A stretch of DNA of 64,000 nt, taken from assembly GCF_904849725.1 (NCBI RefSeq), contig NC_058518.1:210750741-210814740 (forward strand), in the 5' to 3' direction. The notes beneath the pieces are model-generated. The model saw nothing but the letters and a program-made list of their open reading frames with translations. It searched no databases and was not told the origin of the DNA. Shown here piece after piece: positions 33,584 to 44,130 of this stretch (its first letter is position 1; every line of letters starts with the position of its first letter). A program made the position numbers and the translations under genes. The DNA is from Hordeum vulgare subsp. vulgare (taxonomy: Eukaryota > Streptophyta > Magnoliopsida > Poales > Poaceae).

Positions 33584-34468
33584 TGTCGGTGCACGAAAGA
33601 CTGTGGTCTCCAGTGCCCTGGACTAGTGCATGGACACCAACAGCCCCTCTACAGCGGCAAGGCGCATCACTGGAACTTAGGGCGGAAGCAAGACTCAGAA
33701 GCCCGCCAAGTACATATTGCAAGCCCCCAGTAAGCACATGCTATCTGGGAATGGAGAAAAGACCCCAGGAGGAGCTCCCTGACGAGGAGATAGACAGTAC
33801 CATGGCGAGACCCTCCCGCCAAGGAAGAAGGAATGTGCCCTGGCAAGCCATCCCTGTCGAGAAGATTGACAAGGCCTCGGCAGGCCATCACCTACCTGCC
33901 GAGTGGAACAAGAAGTGCGCCCGGCAAATTAACCCTGCCGGGAAGGAAGAGAAGGCCTGAGGAGAGGCGCGGCCCAAGGGGGCCTTCGCTTCCTATGAAC
34001 GCCTCCACCGACGAACACGCCACTGCCGATGCATGAACCACGCGCATGTGTGAGTATGTGTCCAACCCCCCTTACAAGGTCAGGGAAGTTTGTCGAAGCA
34101 TTTAATGCACCACAGTAACACTGTGGCTGTCGGTCGGCGCTGTTCCACTCGTGAACCCACCATTCACCCACTGAGCCACTGTGGTGACCCCTTCACCTAT
34201 AAAAGGAGGCCCGAGGCTCAATAGAAAGAACTTTTTGGTTTTTTGAGCAATCAAAAAGCTTTAAGAGGGACATATCTACAATAAACTAAAACCAATAACT
34301 AAACACATGCACGAGTAGGGTTTTATGGACAACGCGGCCCGAACCTGGGTAAAAACGACCTTGTCGGGCCCTGACTGTTGGTTCTGCTCCTGCCGCGACC
34401 CCTCTCCCCGCCAAACCAGCAAAAGGGGACTGTTGAGGTCCCCATAGGTGTCGATCCTTTCACCAACG
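33584..34468 (+). repeat. 5' LTR of RT-11 (885 bp)
   Basis: Starts TGTCGGTGCACG. TATA box CTATAAAAGG at 34197-34206, 48 bases before a TTTTTGGTTTTTTGAGC-like start zone. Ends CACCAACG where the 3' copy has CACCGACA. ORFs at 33583-34036 lie inside it and are not genes. Confidence 0.85.
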
Positions 34469-34491
34469 TCTTTGGCGCACCAGGTAGGGGG
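34469..34491 (+). other. Primer-binding-like site of RT-11
   Basis: TCTTTGGCGCACCAGGTAGG, closely like the post-LTR tract of RT-12 (TTTTGCGTGCCAGGTGGGG at 41835). The tRNA was not identified. Confidence 0.55.
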
Positions 34492-35560
34492 ATCGCCGGA
34501 AGCAGGCGAGCGTCAGCACCGCCCCGATCCGACGAGCCGTTCAACGGCTCCACGGATCTCAGTTCGCCGCAACATATTCCCTAAGTGGGAGCAGGCAGTG
34601 GCTGCTCTGCGCGCAAGAGCTAATAGTGCATCCATACGTGCCATGCGAGCACGAGTGGAAGGAGCGGAAGCCCCGAGCTCTGCATCGCCCGGCTGACACA
34701 CCTCCATGGAATGCTCGCGTTTTTGTTGAGGGTGTGACATGGGGCTTCGACCAGGCCTCCGACGCTTACTCCGACCATCACACATCTCCAAAGTGCTGCA
34801 TGGTCATCGAGGACGCATCCGAGGCCCCGAACCGCCCCTTTACGCGCCCTCCGGCTCGCATTTCTCCTTGGAGCACTGTGACACCAGAAAGATGCGCTCG
34901 GGGGCTCCGCCAACAAATCTCTTGCAAAAGAGATGAGAAAGTATTATGCCCCGGAGTGCCCCTTTCCTTCGGAGTGGCCAAAGTCCATCGGCGAGAACCT
35001 CGTCAGCAAGGAGGCCACTAGATGCAACATCAGCTTGCCGGGGGTACGGATATTCCTCCCCGGCAGCACCTTCACACGTTGCGGCTAGGAATGCCGCGAC
35101 GCGCCGGATAAGTACTGAGGAAAACGTGTTGCCAGACTGTTGGTAGATTAGTTGTATCCTTTTGAAGTATCGAATTTTGTGTGACAATGCCGCGCGTAGA
35201 AGGACCTTGCTAGAATCAGTGCACTCCGACTTTGTTTCGAGCCTGTTCAACGAAATGAGCACCCAAAGAGTGCCCTCATCTCGTTTCAAACTCGTTCAAC
35301 ATTTCGGACGGCTACGTAGCACCTTATTTCTCCTTGAGCCGCGCTCGACGATTTACATGGTTGCACTGAGTGCGGCAAGGAGTCTTGCTGGTGACGACCT
35401 CCTTTGTTGAGTTTTCTGAGGATCCGCTCCTCTAAGTACTCGCGGCAGGATAAGTCAAGCTGAGAAGCATCCGAAAAGTGCAAAGGAATAATCATACAAA
35501 ATGAGAGTCGAATAAAGGATGCATCTATTCATTCATTTGTCTGGATACATTCGATTCCAC
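34492..35560. other. Internal region of RT-11 without recognised gene
   Basis: Several overlapping frames on both strands, the longest 149 codons (34840-35289, minus). None shows a domain. A plus-strand stretch near 34930-35040 (MRKYYAPECPFPSEWPKSIG) might be a gag relic, with weak support. Confidence 0.4.
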
Positions 35561-35817
35561 TTACAAAGTGTTGTTGTCCTAACCTAAAGACTTTGACTTT
35601 TGACGAGGATCGACCTATGTGGAGGAATTGGAGTTCGTGAAGACAAGACGCAGCAAGGCCCGTAGTACATCCATGCTGGCTCCTACGGGACCAGCACTGT
35701 ACCGACGAGAGCGGTTTCGGCTTCGTCAAGTCACGAGAAGGGGCGTAGGATCCAGTTGAGATCCCTCCCTCCAAGGAGGGGGGAGGCGTGACCAGGTTGT
35801 GGCAGTGCAGGAAGCAC

Positions 35818-36315
35818 TCAGTCCGAGCCGGGGGAATCATCCTCCAATTTGATTCCCTCGGGCCTGAGACTAGGCTCAAGACCGTCACCACTGCCACCCT
35901 CCCCGTCGCTGTCGCTTGAAGCGGAGCAATCAACGCCGCTCGAGCCTTCTTCACAGCAACCGAGACGCACACCGGAGCTCCCATAGAACTTGACGATGAG
36001 CATACGGGCCTCCGTCAGCTTGAAGCCGAGGACGTAACCGTCCTCGAGTCCATGACCACGGGCGAAGGCCTTCCAGCCGTGCCCAAGTAGCATGGAATGG
36101 GCCTTCAGGAACTCCGCGTGCACCTGCATGGCACTGTGAGAGCATCCGTGCACTCGCAGCGAGAAGATGGGAGGCCGCTCGACCTCCATCACCATGGCGA
36201 ATCCACGAGGGAGATGCAAGTGACCGCGAAGGGGGCCACGAAGCTCTACGATGAACTCTAATGTCGTCGTCTCCGAGTGGCCACCCGAAGAAGAAGGCAC
36301 GAGGAGGGAGATCAA
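35818..36315 (-). pseudogene. Captured B3 DNA-binding domain protein fragment
   Basis: Minus frame of 165 codons ending TGA at 35818. It reads LRGHLHLPRGFAMVMEVERP, FSLRVHGCSHSAMQVHAEF, then GHGWKAFARGHGLEDGYVLG and KLTEARMLIVKFYG. The basic-hydrophobic L-P-x-x-F-A start, the G-W-x-x-F-x-x-x-H-x-L-x-x-G-[DY]-x-L-x-F core and the final V-K-F/Y strand are the B3 fold of plant transcription factors (REM-like class). An acidic Ser/Asp/Glu-rich tail follows (SSDSDGEGGSGDGLEP). The apparent TTG start is not real. The likely ATG (36486-36488) opens a different phase that stops just at the B3 frame, so one small frameshift disables the gene. No intron is visible. B3 proteins bind promoter DNA in the nucleus. 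Confidence 0.75.
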
Positions 36316-36488
36316 GGTGGCACTCCACCTCCCTCGGCCATGTCCCCGTCGTCCTCAGCCCCTCGAGCCTCTCCTGCCACGGTTGACGGGCTGCCGCCGG
36401 CTGCGACCCCTGAAGTTGTGGCATAATCTGAGCGGGATCCCCTTGCCGCCCTGGCGACCAGCGGAGGCCGACCCCGTCCCCTAACCAT
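36316..36488 (-). pseudogene. Presumed N-terminal part of the captured B3 gene
   Basis: A Kozak-like ACCATGG (start codon 36488-36486) opens a 56-codon frame beginning MVRGRGRPPLVARAARGSRS and closing with TGA near 36318, exactly where the B3 frame becomes open. It is basic, then acidic. The position 113 bases after the TATA box supports it as the original start. A second frame (35951-36424) overlapping the B3 domain is a shadow. Confidence 0.45.
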
Positions 36489-36600
36489 GGTTAGGGGCGG
36501 ATGCCACCTGCAAAGCTGAAAGAAACAAGAGAAGACAACGCGACATGCGCTGAAGGCTTCGAGAGTGAGATGGGTGGGTAAAACCTCTGCGCAAACACCC

Positions 36601-36610
36601 TAATTTATAG
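36601..36610 (-). promoter_or_regulatory. TATA box of the captured B3 gene
   Basis: The minus strand reads CTATAAATTA, about 113 bases upstream of the ACCATGG start and followed by a pyrimidine-rich leader. It is independent of the LTR promoters, which face the opposite way. Confidence 0.5.
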
Positions 36611-36991
36611 GGCAAAGCTGGGAGCCCACCCTCCTCGCTCCAGAGGCCACTGCCCCTCTCGCCCAATTACCCTCAAGTCACGAGCAAAACAGGGAACTGC
36701 CCTGATATGCCAATGCATGCAGGGGCGGGACCATCCACGCCCGTGCCTTTTGAGGCCACGATCGCCACTTGCCCGACCGCCGCTGCGCATGTCAGGCACG
36801 TGGCAAAGGCGTTTTCAGGGAATAAAGAGGCCATCATGTGCACGTCGCACACCCTCCCACTTGGCGCGTTCAATGCGCGATGTGGGGAAAGAAATCTTGT
36901 AACGGCTCGATTTTGATAAGCCCGACGCCCGCGAGTCCTCGCACCACTTTGGTCCTGGCCTAGCAATGCCTCGCATGCGTTTGTGTCCCAG

Positions 36992-37004
36992 GCACGGGGG
37001 CTCC
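36992..37004 (+). other. Polypurine tract of RT-11
   Basis: GCACGGGGGCTCC immediately before the 3' LTR TGTCGGTGCAC. Confidence 0.65.
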
Positions 37005-37925
37005 TGTCGGTGCACTAAATACTGAGGTCTCCAGTGCCTCAGACTAGTGTGCGGACACTGGCAGCCCCTCTGCAGCGGCAAGGTGGGTCGCTGGAGCTTA
37101 GGGCAAAAGCAAGACTCAGAAGCCTGTCAAGTACAGATTACAAGCCCCCGGAAAACACTCGCTTGCTGGGAATGGAGAAAAGACCCCGGCAGGAGCTCCC
37201 TATCGGGGAGATAGACAGTACCATGGCGAGACCCTCTCGCCAAGGAAGAGGGACTAAGACCCGGCAAGCCATCCTTGCCGGGAAGATTGACAAGGCCTCG
37301 GCAGGCCATCACCTCCCTGCGGAGAGGAAACAGAAGTGTCCCCGGTAAGGTAACCCTACCAGGAAGGAAGAGAAGGCCCGAGGAGAGGCGCGGGCCCAGT
37401 GTGCCTTCGCGTCGTGCGAACGCCTCCACCGACGAACACTCCACCACTGATGCATGGACCGTGCGTCCACCCTCACGCCAGCGCAACACCCCGAAGTTGC
37501 CACATGTGGATACGTGTCCAACCCCCCTGGACGAGGTCAGGGAAGTCTGTTGAAGCATTTAATGCACCGCAGTAACACTGTGGCTGTCGGTCGGCACTGT
37601 TCTACTCGTGAACCCAACATTCACCCACTGAGCCACTATGGTGACCCCTTCGCCTATAAAAGGAGGCCCGAGGCTCGGTAAAACGGACTTTTTGGCTTTT
37701 TGACCAATCGAAAGGCTGTAAGAGGGACAAATCTATAGTAAACTAAAACGAATAACTAAACACATGCAGGAGTAGGGTTTTACACACAACGTGGCATGAA
37801 CCTAGGTAAAAACGACCTTGCCGGGACCTGACTGTTGGTTCTGCTCTTGCCGTGACCCCTCTCCCTGCCAAACCAGCAGAAGGGGACCGTTGAGGCCCCT
37901 ATAGGTGTCGATCCTTTCACCGACA
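37005..37925 (+). repeat. 3' LTR of RT-11 (921 bp)
   Basis: TGTCGGTGCACT … CTTTCACCGACA. TATA box CTATAAAAGG at 37654-37663. It contains about 35 bases (around 37465-37500) absent from the 5' copy. Confidence 0.85.
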
Positions 37926-38211
37926 ACATGCTACGTTCATAGTATGGGTCTTGTCCATCACATCATTCTCCTAATGATGTGATCCCATTATCAAATGACA
38001 ACTCACGTCTATGGCTAGGAAACCATGACCATCTTTGATTAATGAGTTAGTCCAATAGAGGCTCACTAGGGACAGTGTGTTGTCTATGTATCCACCCATG
38101 TATTTGAGTTTCTATTCAATACAATTCTAGCATGGATAATACACGATTATCATGAACAAGGAAGTATAATAATAACAATTTTATTATTGCCACTAGGGCA
38201 TATTTCCAACA
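37926..38211 (-). repeat. 3' LTR of RT-10, second part
   Basis: Continues the LTR split by RT-11 (first five bases are the duplicated ACATG) and ends, in element direction begins, with TGTTGGAAATATGCCCTAG at 38211. Confidence 0.85.
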
Positions 38212-38379
38212 GTATCCCACTTGCACTACAGTCAATAATCTAGCTCACCTCACTATGTGATTTACATGGTAATGAATCTTACACCCATACAGTTCCGGTG
38301 TTGATCATGCTTTGCCCGTGGAAGAGGCTTAGTCAACAGGTATGCAACATTCAGATCCGTGTGCACTTTGCAAATATTT

Positions 38380-39834
38380 ATGACCTCCTCCTTGATGTAA
38401 TCGCGGATGGAATTGAAGTGTCACTTTATATGTCGAGTCCTCTTGTGAAACCTTGGTTGCTTGGCTAGAGCAATGGCACCACTGTTATCATAGATTAGAC
38501 TCATTGGATCTAGTGCACTAGACACAACTCCAAGATCTGTCATGAACTCCTTCATCCAGACACCTTCTTTAGCCGCCTCTGGGGTTCACATGTAGAATCA
38601 GCTACTATTCTTTGCTTGGAACTGCACCAGCTTACCGCACCCCTATTGAGAATAATACGTATCTCGTTTGATACTTGCAGTCATCCGGATCAGTGCCAAA
38701 GCTTGCATTGACGTAACCCTTTACGACGAGCTCTTAATCACCTCCATACACGAGAAACATTTCCTTAGTCCTTTCCAGATTCTTCAGAATATTCTTGACT
38801 GTTGTCCAGTGTTCCATTCCTGCATCACTTTGAAACCTTCCTACCATACTTATGGCAAGGTTGATATCATGTCTTGTGCACAATATTGCATACAAGATAG
38901 AGCCTATGGCTGTATAGGGGACGACACTCACCTTTCCTCTATCTTCTGCAGTCACTCGGCATTGATTCTTACTCAACTTCACACCTTGCATTACATGCAC
39001 AAACCCTTTCTTGGACTGATCTATTTGGAACGTCTTCAATACTTTGTCAAGGTATGTGCTCTGAGAAAGTCCTATTAAGCGTCTCGATCTATCTCTATAG
39101 GTCTTGATGCCTAATATGAAAGCAACTTCTCCTCGGTCCTTCATTCAAAGACTCTTATTCAAATATTCCTTTATGCTTCCCAAAAATTATATATTTTTCC
39201 AATCAGCAATATGTCATCCACATATAATATTAGAAATGATATAGAGCTCCCACTCACTTTATTGTAAATACAAGCTTCTCCATAAATTTGTATAAACCCA
39301 AACACCTTGATCACCTCATCAAAGCGCTGATTCCAACTCCGAGATGCCTGCACCAGTCCATAAATTGATCGCTAGAGCTTGCATAATTTGTCAACATTCT
39401 CTGGATCGACAAAATCTTCTGGTTGCATCATATACAACATTTTTTAAGGAAACCATTAAGGAACGCTGTTAGGACATCCATCTGCCAAATTGCATCATAT
39501 CAAAAAATGCAACTATTGCTAACATGATTCTGACGGACTTAAGCATCGCTTCGGGTGAGAAAGTCTCATCGTAGTCAACTCCTTGAACTTGTGAGAAACC
39601 CTTTGCCACAAGTCGAGCTTTATAGACGGTAATATTACCGTCCGCATCTGTCTTCTTCCTAAAGATCCATTTATTTTGAATGGCCTTTCGCTCTTCAGGT
39701 AATACCTCCAAAGTACATACTTCATTTTCATACATGGATCCTATCTCGGATTTCATGGCCTCTAACCATTTGTTGGAATCCGGGACCACCATCACTTCTC
39801 CATAGCTCGTAGGTTCATTGTTGTCAAAGAACAT
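38380..39834 (-). pseudogene. RT-10 reverse transcriptase and RNase H
   Basis: Long readable pieces in order. 39469-39834: DNNEPTSYGEVMVVPDSNKW, NKWIFRKKTDADGNITVYKA, GVDYDETFSPEAMLKSVRIM. 39171-39353: ASRSWNQRFDEVIKVFGFIQ and the catalytic LYVDDILLIG with both Asp. 38734-39144: FILGIKTYRDRSRRLIGLSQ, then YAILCTRHDINLAISMVGRF and TVKNILKNLERTKEMFLVYGG. RNase H traces continue to about 38380. Frame changes at about 39160 and 39460 and stops disable it. Better kept than the RT-7 copy. Confidence 0.85.
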
Positions 39835-39929
39835 GACTTCTAAGGGAGGGCTACCATAGCACTGAGGAGTAGTGTGTGCCTTTGTCGACCTATGAGGTTC
39901 GATAGCAACTTGAGCTCCATACCATGTGA

Positions 39930-40286
39930 GGTCTCATACCTCTCGATCCGGGCATTCTTTTCAAAGATAATCTTCAACTCCTGGAACATCTCATATGCTC
40001 CATGACGTTCAAAACGTCTTTGAAGTCCCGGTTCTAAGCCATGCAAGATTGCACATTGAGCTATTGAGTAGTCATCAAACCGCGCCTGCCACACGTTCAT
40101 ATCGTCTTCAGTCGCCGGGAAGATAGGTGCATCACCAAGCTGTGCATCAAGGACATAAGTGTTTTGGGGAACCCTAACGAAAATCCTTAGATTTCGGGCA
40201 TAGTCTACAAAGTTACTCTCATCATCTTTCAACTTTGATTTTTCTATGAACTCATTAAAATTTAAGGGTGCTTCTACGCGAGCCAT
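39930..40286 (-). pseudogene. RT-10 gag N-terminal half, fused to the pre-RT hinge
   Basis: From the Met at about 40284: MARVEAPLNFNEFIEKSKLK, DDESNFVDYARNLRIFVR, then DMNVWQARFDDYSIAQCAIL and GLEPGLQRRFERHGAYEMFQ, ELKIIFEKNARIERYET. This is the conserved copia gag (UBN2-like) N-terminus. After RYET (near 39930) the sequence jumps to the hinge before RT, out of frame, so the open frame runs on to 39840 without meaning. Confidence 0.85.
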
Positions 40287-40947
40287 TGATCTACAACACA
40301 AATTTGCAAATATTACTTAGGCTATTGTTTAGGATAAAGAGTTTAGTTAATCATATTACTAAAAAACCCCACTCAAATTGACATCCCTCCAGTCATTCCA
40401 GTGATACATGATCCAAATCCACCAACCCAAGTCTGATCATCACGTGAGATGAGGTGGTTTCAATGGTGAACATCTTCATATTGATCATATCTACTATATG
40501 ACTTGTGTTTGACCTTTCGGTCTCTTGTTTTACGAGGCCATGTCTATACGTGCTAGGATCGTCAAGTTTAACCCAAGTGTTCCGCTTGTGCAAAACTATC
40601 TTGCACCCGTTGTATGTGAACGTAGTGTCTATCACACCCGATCATCACGTGGTGTCTCGAAACGATGAACTTTCGCACCGGTGCACACTCAGGGAGAACA
40701 CTATGTTACCTTGAAATTTTAGTGACGGTTCACCTTACAATTCTACCATCGTCCTAAGCAACAGAAGGTGCATAAAAGGATTAACATCAGATGCAAATCA
40801 CAAGTGACATGATATGGCCATGATCTTGTGCTCTTGATCTCCATATCTAGAGCACCAACATGATCAACCTCGTCACCGGCACCATGATCTCCATCATCTT
40901 GTTGCCATTAAAGTTGTGCCAACCATGCTTATACTACTATTTCTACC

Positions 40948-41834
40948 TGTCAGCGTTCTGGGAATGGGGGTACCCAGACATACCTGCCTACGGCCGAGGG
41001 CTGGCCCACTTCATCGACCTAGAACCAACGGGCCCAACATCACTCAGGACAAGGCCCTCGCGAGGGGAAAAGCCTCATGAGGAGGAATGGCGAGAAGACC
41101 CGTAGGGAGCCCCCCAGGACACCTCTGGAGCGGCGGATATTCCGAGGCGAGGGCCAACCTCAGGAGTCAAGGATGACACAAGGGAAGGACAGGTGAGCAG
41201 CAGACGGCAGGACGAAGCAGTTTCGCCTTTAGTGAAAGGGGAGCAATGACGTACCGGGGTTCCAAAGGCATCCTCCAAAGGTTTCCCTTCTGGTGCAACA
41301 AGGCCATTGCCGCCCGCGAACAGGACAGACGTGACCCCTGAACTAGCCCTTGTAGCGCTGGCACCTACTTTGCAAGCGAATACCACTTTTTGACACGGGA
41401 ATCATGTTCCCTTGTTCCCCTTCAAAATTGGCCATTGTTGGATCCCTTCCCTCCGAAACTATAAGCACAGAGGACCAGGGCCACCACTATATATAGAGGA
41501 CACGTTGCTTCGTAGAAGAGGATTGGATCCCGAACCATTGACTGATCGATCTTCACACCACTAATGCCACCTAGCCTTAGGAGGCCGCAGAACACTGTAC
41601 TAGATCATCCATCAGTCCCCACGAGAGGCAATCCACCAAAGTGGGAGTAGGGTTTTACGTTTTGCTGTGGCCTGAACCTGGGTAAACTGTTGTGTTCCGT
41701 GTTTCCCTCACCATCGACTGAGTTCTTCATTGTTCCCATCGAGTACAGAGCTAGGCGAGGTTAGGCTGTGAGAGATCTTCTTACACGCCCCTGAGTTCGA
41801 ATCTTTAGGGTTTTGCGGAGCCCGAAATTTGGCA
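40948..41834 (+). repeat. 5' LTR of RT-12 (887 bp)
   Basis: TGTCAGCGTTCTGGGAATGG … GAAATTTGGCA. TATA box CTATATATAGAG at 41487-41498. It carries the U5 motif GTAGGGTTTTAC … CTGAACCTGGGTAAA (41646-41686). The exact right end is inferred from the primer-like TTTTGCGTGCCAGGTGGGGGG that follows. Confidence 0.7.
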
Positions 41835-41849
41835 TTTTGCGTGCCAGGT

Positions 41850-43200
41850 GGGGGGCGTGTTAAGGTCATCTCCGAGCTTCATCTTACCTAGGCCCGCTTT
41901 TCCAAAGCCAGGCGCCCAACCAGCGTCTTCGAGCCTCATCGTGCTGGCCTCCAACCACTACCTCTCGGCAGCCGGAAGCACGCATGCCGGTGTTGTGGTA
42001 CCGGGCGGCTCATACCAGATCGTCAACGTCGTCTCCACCCTCGCAACCACCCGCGCCACCCATGAGCACTGCGGCTAGGTGGTGCCCTCGGCACCCACGA
42101 CGCGTCGCATCAACTTGGGGGTCCTCGGCGCGCACAACGCTTTGCATATGGAGGGCGAGATGCCCCATCAATGACCGACGCAAGGGGGCTTCGACGCCTG
42201 GGTGGACCACATCATGGAGCTGATTGACATCGCCTAGAATGCCATCCAACCCGACTCTTCTTCAAGGCCGCAAGCGTCGGGCGCGGGGAGCTCGCACCTC
42301 ATGCCGCACCCGCCCCCCCACCCCACCCCCCGGGCTGCGAGCAACGGGGCCCCTCCTATGCTGGGCGGGGCCGAGAGAGACACGCCTCATCCAGCCCTCC
42401 TCCTCCTCCAGGTTCCGGGGACCGGCCCCGAGGCACATCACGCTGACAACTACCAGGCGCACGAAGAGAATGGCGGAATGATCAATGCACACACCGGTGT
42501 GCATCACCAAGACCAGGTTCGCCCTCGACAGCCCGGGGTAGCCAGACAGGAGCACTCCCTCGGGCACAGCAAATAGAGGGCGGAGGCGTCAGCACGGGGG
42601 AACTACGACAATAGAGACATGTCGGGGCACCAAGGGGGGAATCAACACCGAGCGGCGTTGGGACCGACCAACGGCAGCAATAGGAAGAGGCCACTTCGCA
42701 TGGAGGCTTATCGCAGGAAGATCTCTGAGTAGTACGGCCGGGGGGATTCCCCTCCACCACCGAGAGGGACCGCCATCGTCGTGCTACTGAACGGCCACGG
42801 CGGACGATTGAACGCCTACATGGACCCGTACGTGTCGTAGTATCCGGCATCACCTGACCCTCCCGACGAGGAAGAGCTTCACGCGTCCCCCCGGAAACCT
42901 ATGTTCCTCAGGAGGGAGGAATGCTCCGGGGCCCCTCCTTGAGCTGGGCCCAAGAGGCGCGGGCAGGGAGGCGCCCTTGATCCGTGGGACGCGGCGCCAG
43001 CCGCCTTCCCCGCAGAAGAACTACGAAGGGACGAACCCCAGGCCTCGGGAGGACGAGTCAAATGCAGCGACGGGACAGAAGTGGCATGGGTCACCAGCAG
43101 CAACCACAATGCAGGCGTGCGCACTGAGGGCCAGGCCTCGCGAGGCACTCCTCGGGCACAAGGAAGCTATTCGAGGTAATTTTTTGGATTTACTGCCTTA
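41850..43200 (+). pseudogene. RT-12 gag-like region, decayed
   Basis: GC-rich, with broken plus-strand frames. 42301-42576 reads Pro/Ala-rich sequence then HADNYQAHEENGGMINAHTG. Further on, KRPLRMEAYRRKISE and DPPDEEELHASPRKPMFLRR. The composition fits the poorly conserved gag N-terminus of Retand-type elements, but no domain motif is clear. Overlapping minus frames (42482-42853 and others) are shadows. Confidence 0.35.
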
Positions 43201-43439
43201 GGAAGTGTCTGCTGACCGCATGGACTTAAAGTATTGAGGACATGCTTGTGCCCATCGTATCGTTTGCGCAATCTTCTATATTTTTTGTTGCATCCACTTG
43301 GCGGCCTCACACATTGCCTTGCTTGCATCTTCGGGCGATCTATCCCCCTCGCTTGGGGATCCGGCCGGTGCGCGTCGCCCCGATGAGGGGACTAGGCAAA
43401 CCCCACGGCTCCCAGGGCCACAATCGACAGGATAAAATT

Positions 43440-44045
43440 ATAGTCACTTGAGTGTCAAAAGGGGACTCCTGAGCATCGCGCCTCAGGGGCCTTACTGTTC
43501 ACAAGGCCACCTGCCTCCCTTGATACCGTCCTCGGATATCTGGTCGTTATTAGGGGTGGCAGGGCATGACCCCGTAGCTACATCCTTCACTTGGTCACAC
43601 GCAATGGCGGTCGGGAAATGAGCGGGACTCGATCCTAGCGAGGCAGAGTCGCTTGAACGTCAAAAGGGGATTCCTGAGCATCGCGCCTCAGGGGCCTTAA
43701 CGGTGACAAGGCCACCTGCCGCCATTGATATCGTCCTCGGATATCCGGTCGTTATCAGGGGTGGCAGGGCTTGACCCCGTAGCTACATCCGTTCACTCGG
43801 TCACACGCAATGGTTGTCGAGAAATGTGTAGCGACGTAGAGCCGCTCGAACGTAAAAGGGGGCTCCTGATGATCGTGCCTCAGGAGCCTTACTAGTCACA
43901 AAGCCACTTGAACACCCTGGTGCCATCGAGGTTTGGTCGGTATCGGGGGGTGTCGGGGCTTGCCTCGTGAGGCGCCTCACGATGGCAGGGAAATGTGCAG
44001 GACTCGGACCTGTCAACGTAGAAACAAAGAAAAGCCCTTAATGGC
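43440..44045 (+). repeat. Tandem repeat block A in RT-12 (three diverged copies, about 200 bp)
   Basis: Copies start near GTCAAAAGGGGACTCCTGAG (43454), GTCAAAAGGGGATTCCTGAG (43659) and GTAAAAGGGGGCTCCTGA (43852), giving periods of 205 and 193. Each continues CATCGCGCCTCAGGGGCCTTA … GACAAGGCCACCTGC … GGTCGTTATCAGGGG. No coding content. Confidence 0.85.
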
Positions 44046-44130
44046 CTCAGGAGAAGGAGCATGCAGGACCTGCATCGACCTATCACACCTCTCATCGTCC
44101 TTCAATCCTTCTGGAACCTACTTCAACCCA

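Larger units (their letters stand above)
33584..37925 (+). mobile_element. RT-11: non-autonomous gypsy-type LTR element carrying an antisense B3-domain gene (4342 bp)
   Basis: Two related LTRs, a primer-like site, a polypurine tract and perfect ACATG duplications define a complete insertion into the RT-10 LTR. The internal 2.5 kb has no protease, RT, RNase H or integrase. Instead the minus strand holds a TATA box, a start region and a B3 DNA-binding domain frame. The LTR U5 motif (GTAGGGTTTTA … CGAACCTGGGTAAA) and TTTGGCGCACCAGGTAGGGGG are shared with Tat/Retand-type gypsy elements, the probable source of its mobilising proteins. Confidence 0.85.
38212..40947 (-). mobile_element. RT-10: Ty1/copia (BARE/Angela type) internal region, internally deleted
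   Basis: Polypurine tract (38212-38222), RNase H and RT to about 39835, then a gag N-terminus from about 39930, then leader to 40947. Zinc knuckle, protease and integrase are absent. The leader is cut by the LTR of RT-12 (flank CTACC at 40943-40947). Confidence 0.85.

Noticed and set aside
34840..35289. 149-codon minus frame in RT-11
   Set aside because: No domain, overlaps equally open plus frames; cannot be told from chance in GC-rich DNA.
35951..36424. 157-codon minus frame overlapping the B3 domain
   Set aside because: Shadow frame of the B3 gene; Arg/Pro/Trp-rich with no motif, while the other phase gives a clear B3 domain.
41848..42567. Several overlapping ORFs on both strands
   Set aside because: Low-complexity Pro/Arg/Ala frames in decayed RT-12 gag DNA.
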